From Ligustrum vulgare (lineage: Eukaryota > Streptophyta > Magnoliopsida > Lamiales > Oleaceae), in NCBI GenBank assembly GCA_963555705.1, contig OY743172.1, positions 22,257,446 through 22,321,445 on the forward strand: a stretch of 64,000 nucleotides of DNA. Reading direction: 5' to 3'. Of this stretch, positions 11,579 through 21,563 are shown piece after piece; positions within the stretch are counted from its first letter, which is position 1, and every line of letters begins with the position of its first letter. The notes below the pieces were generated by a model, which saw nothing but the letters and a program-made list of their open reading frames with translations, made no database searches and was not told the origin of the DNA. The translations under genes and the position numbers were made by a program.

Positions 11579-12036
11579 ATGACTATTTTTATTTTTTTAT
11601 GCATCTCACTCGCCTTTTTTTTTTTTTTTTGGCAGATTTTGAAGTCATACTCATTGGCAAAGAGAAGTGATTATGTTTAATATGAATCCAGATTTTACAC
11701 TGAATGGCTTGTATTGTTATTGAGTTTCCAGATTTGTAATTTTATTTCAGTGAATGGCTTATGTTATTATTTTACATTGAATGGTGGCCCCAGATTTTAG
11801 TTTTGCATTGAATGAATTGTGTATTTTATTTGTAATTTTGTGAATCCAGAGTTTTAGTTTGTGGAATTTGTGGATTCTAATACAATTGGGCCAAAAAAAT
11901 GGGTTAAAAATTAAATATGACAGCAAATAAGGAGTGTTCACAAAAATATCCTACTTTTAAAGACCAAACTGAAATTTACTGCAATTTTATAAAATTTGAA
12001 AATTACTTATAATAAAATTGTAAAAACGGAAAAATA

Positions 12037-12320
12037 CTTATGATACTTCTCAAATATGTTAGTATCATACTATGATACTTATGATTATGTTAGTATCGTA
12101 ATATGATACTTATGATACTTTTCAAATTTTTTTAGTATCACAGTATGATACTTATGATATTTTTTCCATTTTTTGTAGTATCACAGTATAATACTTATGA
12201 TACTTTTCAATTTTTTCTAATATCAGAATTTAATATTTTACAAATTTTTATGATACTTTATCTTAAATATAAAATTAAAAAGCTTTCATACATTTTTTTT
12301 AAGTATCACAGCTTGATACT
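12037..12320. repeat. Minisatellite of TAGTATCACAGTATGATACTT units
   Basis: Five to six imperfect units of about 40-60 bp, each containing a small palindrome (AGTATCAtagTATGATACTT type) followed by a T-rich run, lie inside the outer hAT. Copy order and variants suggest slippage growth. No coding potential. Confidence 0.8.
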
Positions 12321-12439
12321 TTACAAAACTAAACACTTGATATTTATTATCGTCGATTTTAAAATAACATACAATTTACATAAAAAACAATACGAGTAAA
12401 ATGACCCAACTGAAGCTTTATCAACTATCCTAAAAGTCC

Positions 12440-13240
12440 TAGAAATACTAGGAGACTTGGCGCCATCACAGAGTTATTCCAGCAAGCTAAAAAGAGGTAG
12501 GTTCAACCTTGAAAGGGGCTTTGCCATTCCCTGCAGTCTCACTGTTTCAGTAACCGAACTTGCATCCACTGAAGTAATGTCCTTGCCAACTCAAGCAACA
12601 GCTCAAAACATGCATCAAACTCTACAAACACAGAAACACGACACCACACGTTCACACACCTCAAATTCAAGTGTCAATCAGACCCAAGAAATGTCAAATG
12701 CAGAGAAGTGAATGAATATAATGAGGTAGAAAATCCCAAAAGACAAGTAGGCTGCCCAGGAAGCAATATAGCTAGGGCCTAGGAATGCAATTAAATCAAA
12801 ATAACCAATCAAAAACAAATCTGGGTATGGAGACAAGAATCCAAGACCAAAGAGGAATCATCGAGGCTACATAGTCACATAATCACACGAATTGAATAGT
12901 ACTCTTGAGCTCCCACCACACGAGTCAAAAATTGAAAGTGAGGTGGGAAAATTAGGGTAGAATGTAGGGGTGTGAGGAGGAACCACACACCTAAATCCAG
13001 CCAAAACCTTCGAATCCAAAGACCCAACCACGACAGTAGTAGGTGAACGAAAGACGAGCCCAGAAAACATAATCACATAATCGCCTGAGGTGGTGTAGAC
13101 AGTGATGGGGTTGAGGGCTAGGGTGATGTTGGCGTTGGAGGTGGTGGTGGTGGGTGAGGTCAGCTGCAGCTTGTAGGTTTAGGTCCAGGGAGATGTCGTT
13201 GATTCTATGTTGTTGAAGAGGAGATAAGTATTTTTCAAAT
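12440..13240 (-). pseudogene. Probable captured host-gene fragment(s) inside the outer hAT
   Basis: This stretch is less AT-rich than its surroundings. On the minus strand one frame reads NITLALNPITVYTTSGDYV (about 13140-13085), continues as FSGLVFRSPTTVVVGSLDSK and ends ..SSRVLFNSCDYVTM-stop near 12865. Further along, GKDITSVDASSVTETVRL.. leads to ..MAKPLSRLNLPLFSLLE-stop near 12458. Both end in natural-looking stops and use codons unlike the AT-rich transposon. I do not recognise either protein. Their position inside a hAT whose transposase end is missing suggests a Pack-hAT type capture. Confidence is moderate because no homologue can be checked here. Confidence 0.4.
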
Positions 13241-13689
13241 TTTTTTATTTTGTGCAGTAAATATCAGTTTGACTGTATAAAGTAAGTAAACTATGCAAAT
13301 ATCCCAACAAATAATGCAATTGGACCGAAAAACTAAAAACAATTCATTATTTCAATATAAGACCCAAAATGGAGGCCCAGACCGCAACCCAAACTGATCA
13401 ATGTTGGTTTGGGTTAGTTTGGGTTATTACCCCTTAATCAAGTTGGTTGGTTTGCATTTTGTCCAAACATATGTCATCGGTTTGGGTTTGGGTTGGGGTC
13501 CAAACCGACCCAACCCACGCCCAACCCTAGTCACCATACCCAACAGCTTTGAGTGATGCCACCAAGCAGTAGAAGTTGGAATCGAAGACATTATTGTAAG
13601 GAATTACATTATAAACAATAGGATTACTCACCTCATCAAAAAAGGCATTATGAACAGGGAAGTGCTCGTTGGCGTAAAGACTCAAGAAA

Positions 13690-14011
13690 GGGTAAATATT
13701 TACAATGAAGGGCGCTTTATTCTGGTTTAGAAATACGTCATTCTGGGTCATTTGCCCACGATATTGGTCCGAAAATTTCCAGCAGATGGGATAGGATTTG
13801 TTAACGACCCTTAAGCAACCCAAGGGAAAGGCAACATCAACATATAAATGGGGTAAACATTTACAATGAAGGGCGCTTTATTCCGGTTTAGAAATTCCTC
13901 ATTCTGGGTCATTTGCCCAAGGATATCGATCCGGAAATTTCAGCAGACGGGATAGAATTTGTTGACGATCCGTAAGCACCCCAAGGGAAAGACAACGTCA
14001 ACATATAAACA
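13690..14011 (-). repeat. 161-bp tandem duplication within the GH17 pseudogene
   Basis: The block containing 'tacaatgaagggcgctttat' occurs at 13701 and again at 13862, with matching sequence through 'aacatataaa'. The two units differ by a few substitutions and short indels. Confidence 0.9.
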
Positions 14012-14054
14012 CGCGTTTATATGTTGACGTTGTCTTTCCCTTGGGGTGCTTACG
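13971..14054. repeat. Perfect palindrome, 40-bp arms, 4-base loop
   Basis: The left arm 13971-14010 starts CGTAAGCACCCC and ends ATATAAAC; the right arm 14015-14054 is its exact reverse complement; the loop is ACGC. The arms are GH17-pseudogene sequence, so an end of the tandem duplicate was copied in inverse. Complete identity implies a recent event or an assembly or cloning artefact. Confidence 0.97.
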
Positions 14055-14456
14055 AGTTACGGGTCATCAACACACAGTATTGTCCACCGAATAAGTGGTT
14101 TTGTTCTACGCTAGGTAGACACGTTCCCAAGGAGTTTCTAACCTTGAACCTATTGAATATAATATTTTCAAGTAGTTCCATGGTACCACCAAGCTAGCAT
14201 GTCCTTTGGGTGCTTACGAGTTCTAATCTGGAACCATAAACATCAGAACTTAAAGGCATCGTTGCTTTTATGGAAAAACGATATGTCAATTTCCGAAAAC
14301 TCCTACCCAAAATTAATTCGGGAATTTTTTCGAAACGCCACTTTTTATCCAGATGAAGTTACTAGTTTGGTTAGGGGAACATGAGTCGCTATCCAACGAT
14401 CCCTCATTAGAAACCTCCTAGGATTGCAACGTTGTGAAAATTATGCATGTGTCACT

Positions 14457-14461
14457 CATTA
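14457..14461. repeat. Target duplication CATTA, left copy
   Basis: CATTA lies immediately before the Cassandra TG, with an identical copy at 15164-15168 immediately after its terminal CA. Confidence 0.93.
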
Positions 14462-14738
14462 TGTAATACCCCGACTAAGAAAGTTTAAAAGAAATGATAG
14501 GTACTACTCATACCAACAAGGTGCACCTTCTTTTTCGGAAGTCCATCGTTAGAAACTCCAAAGTTAAGCGTGCTTGGCTTGGAGAAATTCTGGGATGGGT
14601 GACCTCCTGGGAAGTTTTCTCGAGGAGCGTGCGAGTCAGGACAAAGCATGCTGAAAAGACTCTTGTTGGTACGGTGGGGACAGTACGTCGTCATCTAACG
14701 GCCGGGACAGCCCGTTAAGTGGGACCCGGGTCGTTACA
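14462..14738 (+). repeat. Cassandra left LTR
   Basis: TGTAATACCCCG..TCGTTACA, 277 bp. It differs from the right LTR at scattered positions and one length difference, and contains a 5S-like region. Confidence 0.95.
14500..14620 (+). ncRNA. 5S-rRNA-like region in Cassandra left LTR
   Basis: The sequence follows plant 5S rRNA through the internal pol III promoter: AAGTTAAGCGTGCTTGG (14561-14577, A-box region) and GATGGGTGACCTCCTGGGAA (inside 14592-14614, C-box region). The 5' third is diverged from true 5S. It is a retroelement component, not a ribosomal gene, but could still recruit pol III factors. Confidence 0.9.
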
Positions 14739-14740
14739 AA

Positions 14741-14752
14741 TGGTATCAGAGC
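14741..14752 (+). other. Primer-binding site of Cassandra
   Basis: TGGTATCAGAGC lies two bases inside the left LTR and is the standard plant initiator-tRNA-Met primer-binding site. Confidence 0.93.
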
Positions 14753-14887
14753 AGACCGCCAGCCGAAAATCGGGAACTAAGTGCTACGCCATAGGGCGGG
14801 AGCCACCTCTAGAATCCCAACGCCTGGCAACAGATACTTAGATGGGTGAAGCGCGATGAAGACGTCGCGAGTCTAACAGGGGGTGAT

Positions 14888-15163
14888 TGTAATACCTCGA
14901 CTAAGAAAGCTTAAAATAAATGATAAGTACTACTCATACCAACAAGGTGCACCTTCTTTTTCGAAAGTCCATCGTTAGAAACTCCAAAGTTAAGCGTGCT
15001 TGGCTTGGAGAAATTCTGGGATGGGTGACCTCCTGGGAATTTTTTCGGGGAGCGTTCGAGTGAGGACAAAGTATGCTGAAAAGACTCATGTTGGTACGGT
15101 GAGGACAGTACGCAGTCATCTAACGGCCGGGACAGCCCATTAAGTGGGACCCGGGTCGTTACA
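14888..15163 (+). repeat. Cassandra right LTR
   Basis: TGTAATACCTCG..TCGTTACA, 276 bp. Its 5S-like region is at about 14925-15046, with the same A-box and C-box blocks. CATTA follows at 15164-15168. Confidence 0.95.
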
Positions 15164-15995
15164 CATTATCCTGTTAGGTTCGAGGGATACAATGCACATG
15201 AGGCTTGTAGTCGTGTCACTGCCCGACCACTCACTACCACTATGACCTTGAACCTCAATCATTTGACTATTCCATGCAAGGTCCTTCATCGTGCAATTGC
15301 TCACACAATTGTACCCCGTAGTGGTCATTTTGATGAAGTAAATCATCTCGACCTATTCATTCTTGATTCTCTCCTTGTCGGTCGTAAACTTGATTTTCCA
15401 TACATCTTCATCCAACATCTTCATCATGGCCATACCTCTCCTCGAGTTCTAGAGCTACCCTACGGCATGATATTCACAAAAATTTTCAATCACTTCAATG
15501 TACCTCTTGACAATGAGCCTATTATTAAACCAAAGCACACCGATATTATGAACATCAACACTCTCAACAGGTGAAAATTGTCAAGGGTGACGGGCAATGG
15601 GTGTGCAATACTCAAGGTTTTGATGATACATCGGGGCCTACGACTTGGCCATTTACCGAAGAAGAACCTGAAGAAGAATTTGAGATTGGTGAAGGGGCGG
15701 CTGCGGGTGAAGGTGACCAATGGGGTGCCAGTGAAGGTGATGAACAAGGTGGTGGGATGAACAGCCTCGACCAAGGCCACGGACTCGAGCACCGCAAGTT
15801 GCAGCACCTCCCCGTCGATTCATCTCTGAAGATCAATTCAACAGTCTAAATGGGCATATCGATTCTCTCACCACTGCGGTTGAAGGCATCCAACATCAAC
15901 TTCAATATATGCACATATCTCAAGAGGCTTTCTTCGCTCATTTTTACTCCATCTACCAGTCTAATCCACCTCCACCACCGGCGGCCGATTGAAGA

Positions 15996-18180
15996 TCCTA
16001 TCTTTATATTTATATCTTTCATAGTGACTTTTTCAAAAACATTTTGTTTTCAACTATGTAATCATGTTTTTAAAACTATGACATTTTCCTTATGTTAATA
16101 CTCTTTTTTGTCTACTTGTTTTGCATATTGTGGTTGACATGCTCTATTTTGCTATGATTCTTGCATTGAATTGTGATGATATTGAAGTATAAGTGATTTC
16201 TATATGATAAGATTCTATTATTATCGGTTTGTACAAAATACGGGGATTCCATGTCAATTTTTTTTTTCGAAACATGCAAACTGTGTGTTGGTGTTTCCAT
16301 AAAGTTATGATTCTGCATTCCTATTCATTACATGAACTTATATGCATGTTTACCCTTACTTCATGCTATAAGTATTCTATTAAAGGGAAAATTGATTACT
16401 TTTGTGGTTTCTACCTTGTGCCTCCTCATTTGTGCTTCCATGACTATTCACATATATATTAAGGCTAACACTTTTTGCTTATGCCAAAAGGGGAAGAGAT
16501 ATTTGATAAGATCTGATTTGTTTTATCTTGTTATCTTATGATAGAAAGGGGGAATACATTACAAAAAAAATAGGGAATATGTACTCACACATATATTTCA
16601 TCATTTTTCTTACGAATTACAAATCACATTGTTTGTCATAATCAAAAATGGAGAAATTGTTAACCTATGACTATTCATGTATATATTGTTTTGATTATAA
16701 CAAACAAGATCTCCTGTATTATTAATGGTTTCGATTCTTGAGTTTTATCATATATGTGTCATTTGAATACTCCGAGATTAAAATCGACATCCATTGAAGT
16801 ACAAAGCAATCATAAAAGAGATTTGAGGTGAACAAGATCATCGAAACCGAAGATTAAAGCTTTAGAAGATTTATGTTGAAAATTTTCAACTCATTTGTAA
16901 AGGTATCGAATCATCAATTTTTAGCAAGTCCATAAAGCTCAAAATTATTTCTAAAAATCATTATTTGCATAAATATGATTTTTCAAATCATAACATAAAA
17001 TAGATTTTGGAAAAATAAACTTTTTGATATAAAAATAAAAATTCCAAAATTTACTAATTCGGTCGAACGAAACTCTCTTGATCAACCGAAAGTATGATCT
17101 ATCGAAACATGTTGGTCAACCGAAAGTCTAACGGCTCAAATAGTGTAACAGCTAGTATTGAACTTTCGGTCGGCCGAAAGTGTAGAAATGGTCGACCGAA
17201 ACTTCCTACAGCTCATTTTCTTGATTTATAAACAGTCATTTCTCTTGCATTCAATAACACCAACTTACAAGAGCATTTAATTAGAGAGAAAATCATTGAG
17301 CTTACTTTGTTTTACATTCTATTTCATTTATTGTAAAGAATTTCTTGATTGATCAAAAATTTTCATATCTTTATCAAGAATTCTATTTTGTAGAAAACTC
17401 AATACTCTTACTTCATTATTGATCATTGATTGAGTTCATCATCACCAAACACTTATTGAAGTGTAAGTCTCTCTTCATACTTAACTAAGTATTATTTCGA
17501 AAGAGAGATCATTGGTTGAAAAACTTTGATTCAAGCAAAACTATCTCATATCATTTTTCAAAGTTTTCATAAACACTTGAGCTTTAAATATTTGTTATCT
17601 ATTGAAGTGTTATCCTAAAACTCTCAAGATACTTGATTTGATCATATCATTTGTTAAGAGAGTTTATTCAATTGTAAAATTCTCATTTGTATTTTGCTTA
17701 TGGTTTCGAGATCCTTGTGAAAACTCGATTGTAAAGGATAGGTGCACCTTGTTGTAAAGTCACATAAGGATAAGTGCTCCTTATTGTAAGTCACTTAAGG
17801 ATTCGATACTCCTTGATGTAAGTTATCAATATAGTGGATTTGGCCTTACTCGTGACGGAGAGCTCGGTAACGGAGGACGTAGATCACGTTGGTTGATTGA
17901 ACCTCCTTAAATCGCGTTTGTATTCTCTTATCCCTTTTACTTACTTACATTGTACTTATTCTATTCTATCAATTTATATTGTACAACACTATATCTAAGT
18001 GTTATACTTGCTTTATCAATTAAGTTTACACATTTATAGCACACTACATTGATAGTTAAGTTACTTGCAACACTAAGTGCTCATACTTATACCCATTGGT
18101 TTTTAAGTTTAAGATTATTTATCGAAAAAGTTTTATAAACCAAATCACCCCCCTCTTGGCTAGTTTATCTTGCGCTAATA
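15996..18180 (+). mobile_element. 3' part and LTR-like remnant of the decayed retroelement
   Basis: After the gag-like ORF the sequence is non-coding, with purine-rich runs (caaaaggggaagag near 16484, gaaaggggg near 16544) that resemble polypurine tracts. A candidate LTR start, TGTTAACC, is at 16658. Further on come CGACCGAAA / TTTCGGTC repeats (17060-17200), a cttaaggat..ctcctt repeat, 'ggagagctcggtaacggagg' near 17858 and 'cacccccctcttgg' near 18147, blocks I associate with plant LTR elements. The right border is unclear. No reverse transcriptase or integrase is visible. Confidence 0.45.
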
Positions 18181-18203
18181 GATCTCATGTCGGAATGAAT
18201 GGT

Positions 18204-20458
18204 CTAGACTCCAGGTGCGATGTACGATCATTCGTTACTCATATATATCGAATTTATATGTTAAAATATGAAATAAATATTTAATTAAAAATAAGAAACG
18301 AATGAAGACAATTAATTACAAATATGTACAAATTACACAAACCTTAATTATTTTTTACCATTAGTATGTTTACCGTTTCAGGAAATATCTTTAAATATTG
18401 TGATTTAAATTGAATTAAAGCTTAAAATGAGAGAATAAAATCACATTTAAACAAAATTTGTAATACGTAAAAAAATAGATAAGTCTGGAATATATGCTCA
18501 CAAGTTTATTAAAAAGAAAAAGGAAAATAAAAAATAGATCGATGAACATTCCTATTACATCCTCTTTCATTTTTTTTAAAAGAAAAATATTTATGTGATA
18601 TTGACAAAGTTTTTTTTTTTTTTTTTTATGAACTTAAAAAAAAAATTGTAATTGATTTTCGAGAGAGTAAGGCAAACCAAGAAACATAGGGACTTGAAAA
18701 AGGCGGCTATTTAAAAATTTGCATTCAACTGGATTATTTTAAATTTGAAATTTATCAAAAATGAATAATTTATAGTTAACTAATACTACTTACCTTTCTA
18801 GAAAATATATTTTGGCGGAAAAATCGATCAATACATGTTCGTGCTCTCCCTTTATGTATTTCGTTTTTCTCTTGTGAACATATTTAGTCTTTGTTTAAGC
18901 CCTCATTATATACAAAATGAGTTTTTTTTATAATGATTTTTTGGAGAATATGTACTTAAGCCCTTATTTGAGACTCATTATTTCAAATAATATTGTTTGT
19001 AACTATTCAATTTTAATGATTATTGACGTAATTAATCTTTCCAAAATATAATTTCTAGATTATAAAAAATAAATTTATCTCTACTCGAATAACACGGAAT
19101 ATGACTTTTAGAATTAGTACTGACTATCTTAATATAATATTTGATATTTAAATATATTAAATAAATATTTCATTTCATTTCATATTTACTTTAGCATTAT
19201 AAATTAAATACACGTGGTCCTATATATAAATTAATGTAACAAATTAAGCAGTCTGAATTGATTGAAATATGAAGTTGTAAAAATTATTCGGACTTAATTA
19301 AATTACATAAAAGTTTAGATATTTTTTTTTTTTAATTTGATAAGAAAAGCAACTCGAATTTAAATTAATTATATATGACCAAATTAAATCTAGTTAAGAA
19401 ATTATAAATATAATAATAGGACTTAAATAAAACAATTTTGAAATAGAGAGACATTGAGAAAAAGTAAAAGATACAAAATAAATTTTTTACCTTTTAGTCT
19501 TTGATGTGGTTTTAAGGACGACATGTTTACAATTGACTCTAACTTGTGAGTTCGTATTAAAGTTCTCGTTGAGATCTTCGATTTGATACTCATATTGCAT
19601 ATTTTTCGATTTCAAAATAATAGTATAATTATCAAAAGTATTCTCATTCATTGAAATACTTCTATTTTTAAAAAGTCAGTTTAGGTGGAAAAAGTTTCAA
19701 AATATATTTTTGGAAAGTGCCTTACTTTTATATATAGTATGAAATGTGATGATAATTGATGTAATTAATTTTCCCAAAATATAATTTCTAAATTATAAAA
19801 AATAAATTTATCTCTACTCAAATAAAGGAATAGTACCATTAGAATTGGAACTAACTATTTTAATATAATATTTGATACTTAAATATATTAAAAAATATTT
19901 CATTTTATTTCATATTTAACATTATAAATTAAATACATGTGGTCATATATTTAAATGAATGTAACAAATTTAGCTACCTGAATTGATCGAAATATGAAGT
20001 TGCAAAAATTATTCGGACTTAATTAAATATATAAAAGTTCGGATATTTATTATTTCTTTTAATTTGATAAGAAAAGTAACTCGAATTAAAATTAATTATA
20101 TATGACCTAATTAAATCTAATTAAGAAATTATAAATATAATTAGACTTAAATAAAATAATTTTGAAATAGAGGGACATTGAGAAAAAGTGAAAGATACAA
20201 AATAATTTTTTTACCTTTAATCTTTAATGTGATTTAAAGAAAGACATGTTTACAGTTGACTCTAACTTGTAAGTTCGTATTAAAGTTCTCGTTGAGATTT
20301 TCGATTTGATACCCATAATGCATATTTTTCGATTTCAAAGTAATAGTATAAATATCAAATGTATTCACATTCATTGAAATACTTCTATTTTAGGAAAGTC
20401 AGTTTATGCGAGAAAAGTTTCTAAACATGTTTTTGGTAAGTGCCTTTTATATATAGTA
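18204..20458 (-). mobile_element. Helitron, minus strand, with 733-bp tandem duplication
   Basis: The minus-strand 3' end is at 18204-18207 (CTAG) after a degenerate 'gtacatcgcacctgg' hairpin. The body matches the plus-strand Helitron at 6892-8018. Two head-to-tail units near 19000-19735 and 19736-20458 share the 'gtaattaat..ccaaaatataattt' block with a period of 733. The unit at 20458 begins, on the minus strand, TACTATATATAAAAGGC, immediately after the CTAG of the next Helitron. No protein is encoded. Confidence 0.7.
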
Positions 20459-21453
20459 CTAGTAGGATTCTCGTGCGTTGCACGAAACGTATTATATTTG
20501 TATTTATTCGCGTGGAATTTTAACGAAAAAAATACCTATTACTCCACAATCTACCTGTGAAAAATGAACAGGCTAGCAACATAGAGCCAATAAAAATGCA
20601 AACATAAACTCAAATGATAAATGAGTCTACAACAATGAAAAATAAAAAAATAGACCAGACGTAAGACTTCAAGAAAGTAGTTGCTATTATATACAAATGT
20701 TTGGTACTTCAACTTGAAGCAATTCATTAATATTCTAACACACTTATACTCCATGCTCAACTCATAGGTCAAAATAATGTAATTAATCAAAACTGTGAGT
20801 GAAAGAATCTAAACTATAAAACTCAAAAATACCTAAACAGATTTTAAAAAAAAAAATTGAACAGATAACATAATTTAAAAGAACAAGTATTGAAGCAACT
20901 GAACTCGAAATAAACATCATGGAGTATGAAGCATTTCCTTCAAGAAAACTTGAATGAACCTGTTTTAGTGAACTCATGTAAATTATGTAATAGACCCTGC
21001 ATTCATCCACAATTAACAGCTTGATATTCATGAATTGGTCTATGATAAACTACACTTAAATTCCAGTTCACAGGGATGTGTAGTAACCAAAACACTATCA
21101 TGGTGCTTTAATGCATAGTGTGCTAACACATGGAAATTTATAAAATGAAAACATCACATAAAGATAATGCCAATTCTGATGTTAAACAGGTGTACTGTTC
21201 AACACATTTAAATACATCACCAGTGCCAATCAAAAGATCAAAAGTATATTGGTCATACTACAAAAGATCATTGTGCATAGATGAAGATTTTTTATTATAA
21301 AGCTGTGCAAGTGCACTAAAGTGTACAAATGAAAGTTTGACTTGATTATTGGTGAATAAATGTTTAACTAAAAATGAGAATAAAGAATGCTGACCATGTT
21401 ATAAAACAAGGGTATCATTGGGGAAAATGAGTTTTTCAGGACAAAGTAGTTAC

Positions 21454-21563
21454 CAACTCCATAAGATGCTATTGTGAGAGATGATAAAAGCTTATTTGCA
21501 AAGGAAGTTATATCTTTAGCTTCAACTTCATCTACAACATCCAAGAAATACTTGAATGGTTTC
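21454..21563 (-). pseudogene. Captured exon of mitochondrial processing peptidase alpha subunit
   Basis: The minus-strand exon is bounded by tttag| (acceptor) and |gtaact (donor). It reads KPFKYFLDVVDEVEAKDI, then TSFANKLLSSLTIASYG. This closely follows the C-terminal stretch of plant MPP alpha (HFLKAVDEVT-KDI..QKLLSSPLTMASYGD), the matrix or complex-III-bound peptidase that removes presequences. The Pro of SSPLT is missing and neighbouring exons are not recognisable. It lies near the 3' end of the 6.4-kb Helitron, on the element's own strand, as expected of Helitron gene capture. Confidence 0.75.

Larger units (their letters stand above)
8313..13529 (+). mobile_element. Outer hAT transposon, 5217 bp, BED/ricesleeper type, decayed
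   Basis: The element is flanked by identical GTCACCAT. Its imperfect terminal inverted repeats are GAGGTGTGGGC on the left and TAGGGTTGGGC read inward from the right, 8 of 11 matching, followed by 'aaccaaacc' type subterminal repeats. It contains a BED finger and the N-terminal half of a hAT transposase (10544-11578), but the C-terminal dimerisation domain is missing. The right half holds a minisatellite (12037-12320) and a GC-richer stretch that looks like captured host gene sequence (12440-13240). A second hAT is inserted at 8890-10187. It interrupts a GH17 pseudogene. Confidence 0.8.
13538..14054 (-). pseudogene. GH17 beta-1,3-glucanase pseudogene, central part
   Basis: The minus-strand frame from 13823 reads KAPFIVNIYPFLSLYANEHF, then NVFDSNFYCLVASLKAVGYGD. 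This is the GH17 segment that in plant endo-1,3-beta-glucanases reads APFTVNIYPF.. and ..NVFDA-FD-LV-AL. The frame runs into the outer hAT duplication and continues at 8304. Upstream, the segment is duplicated in tandem (period 161) and then inverted. It lacks an intact N-terminus, so it is a dead fragment. Confidence 0.8.
14462..15163 (+). mobile_element. Cassandra TRIM retrotransposon, complete, 702 bp
   Basis: Two LTRs of 277 and 276 bp start TGTAATACC and end TCGTTACA. They flank a short non-coding interior of about 149 bp. A primer-binding site, TGGTATCAGAGC, lies two bases after the left LTR and is complementary to the 3' end of initiator methionine tRNA. A purine tract (aacagggggtgat) precedes the right LTR. 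Each LTR contains a 5S-rRNA-derived region, the defining trait of Cassandra. It encodes no protein and must be moved by another element's enzymes. It is flanked by 5-bp CATTA duplications. The near-identity of the LTRs suggests a fairly young copy. Confidence 0.97.
14184..15995 (+). pseudogene. Plant retroelement protein ('putative plant transposon protein' type), interrupted by Cassandra
   Basis: Coding segments at 14199-14461 and 15169-15995 read YPKLIREFFRNATFYPDEV, then LHRAIAHTIVPRSGH, LPYGMIFTKIFNHFNVPL, an acidic Glu/Gly-rich stretch, and a C-terminal part with HISQEAFFAHFYSIYQSN before a PPPPP tail. This order is that of an uncharacterised protein common in plant LTR elements, probably gag-like. 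A TGA near 14382, a one-base frameshift near 15575 and another near 15800 disable it. The reading frame crosses the Cassandra insertion in register if the element and one target duplication are disregarded, which shows that the TRIM inserted into it. The family assignment comes from memory of the conserved blocks. Confidence 0.7.

Noticed and set aside
12457..12711. 84-codon plus-strand ORF
   Set aside because: It is the shadow of the better-formed minus-strand frame (..SVTETVRL..) in the captured-gene-like stretch.
14500..15050. Two 5S rRNA genes
   Set aside because: The 5' third is diverged and both copies sit inside LTRs with a tRNA-Met primer site and CATTA duplications, so they are Cassandra components.
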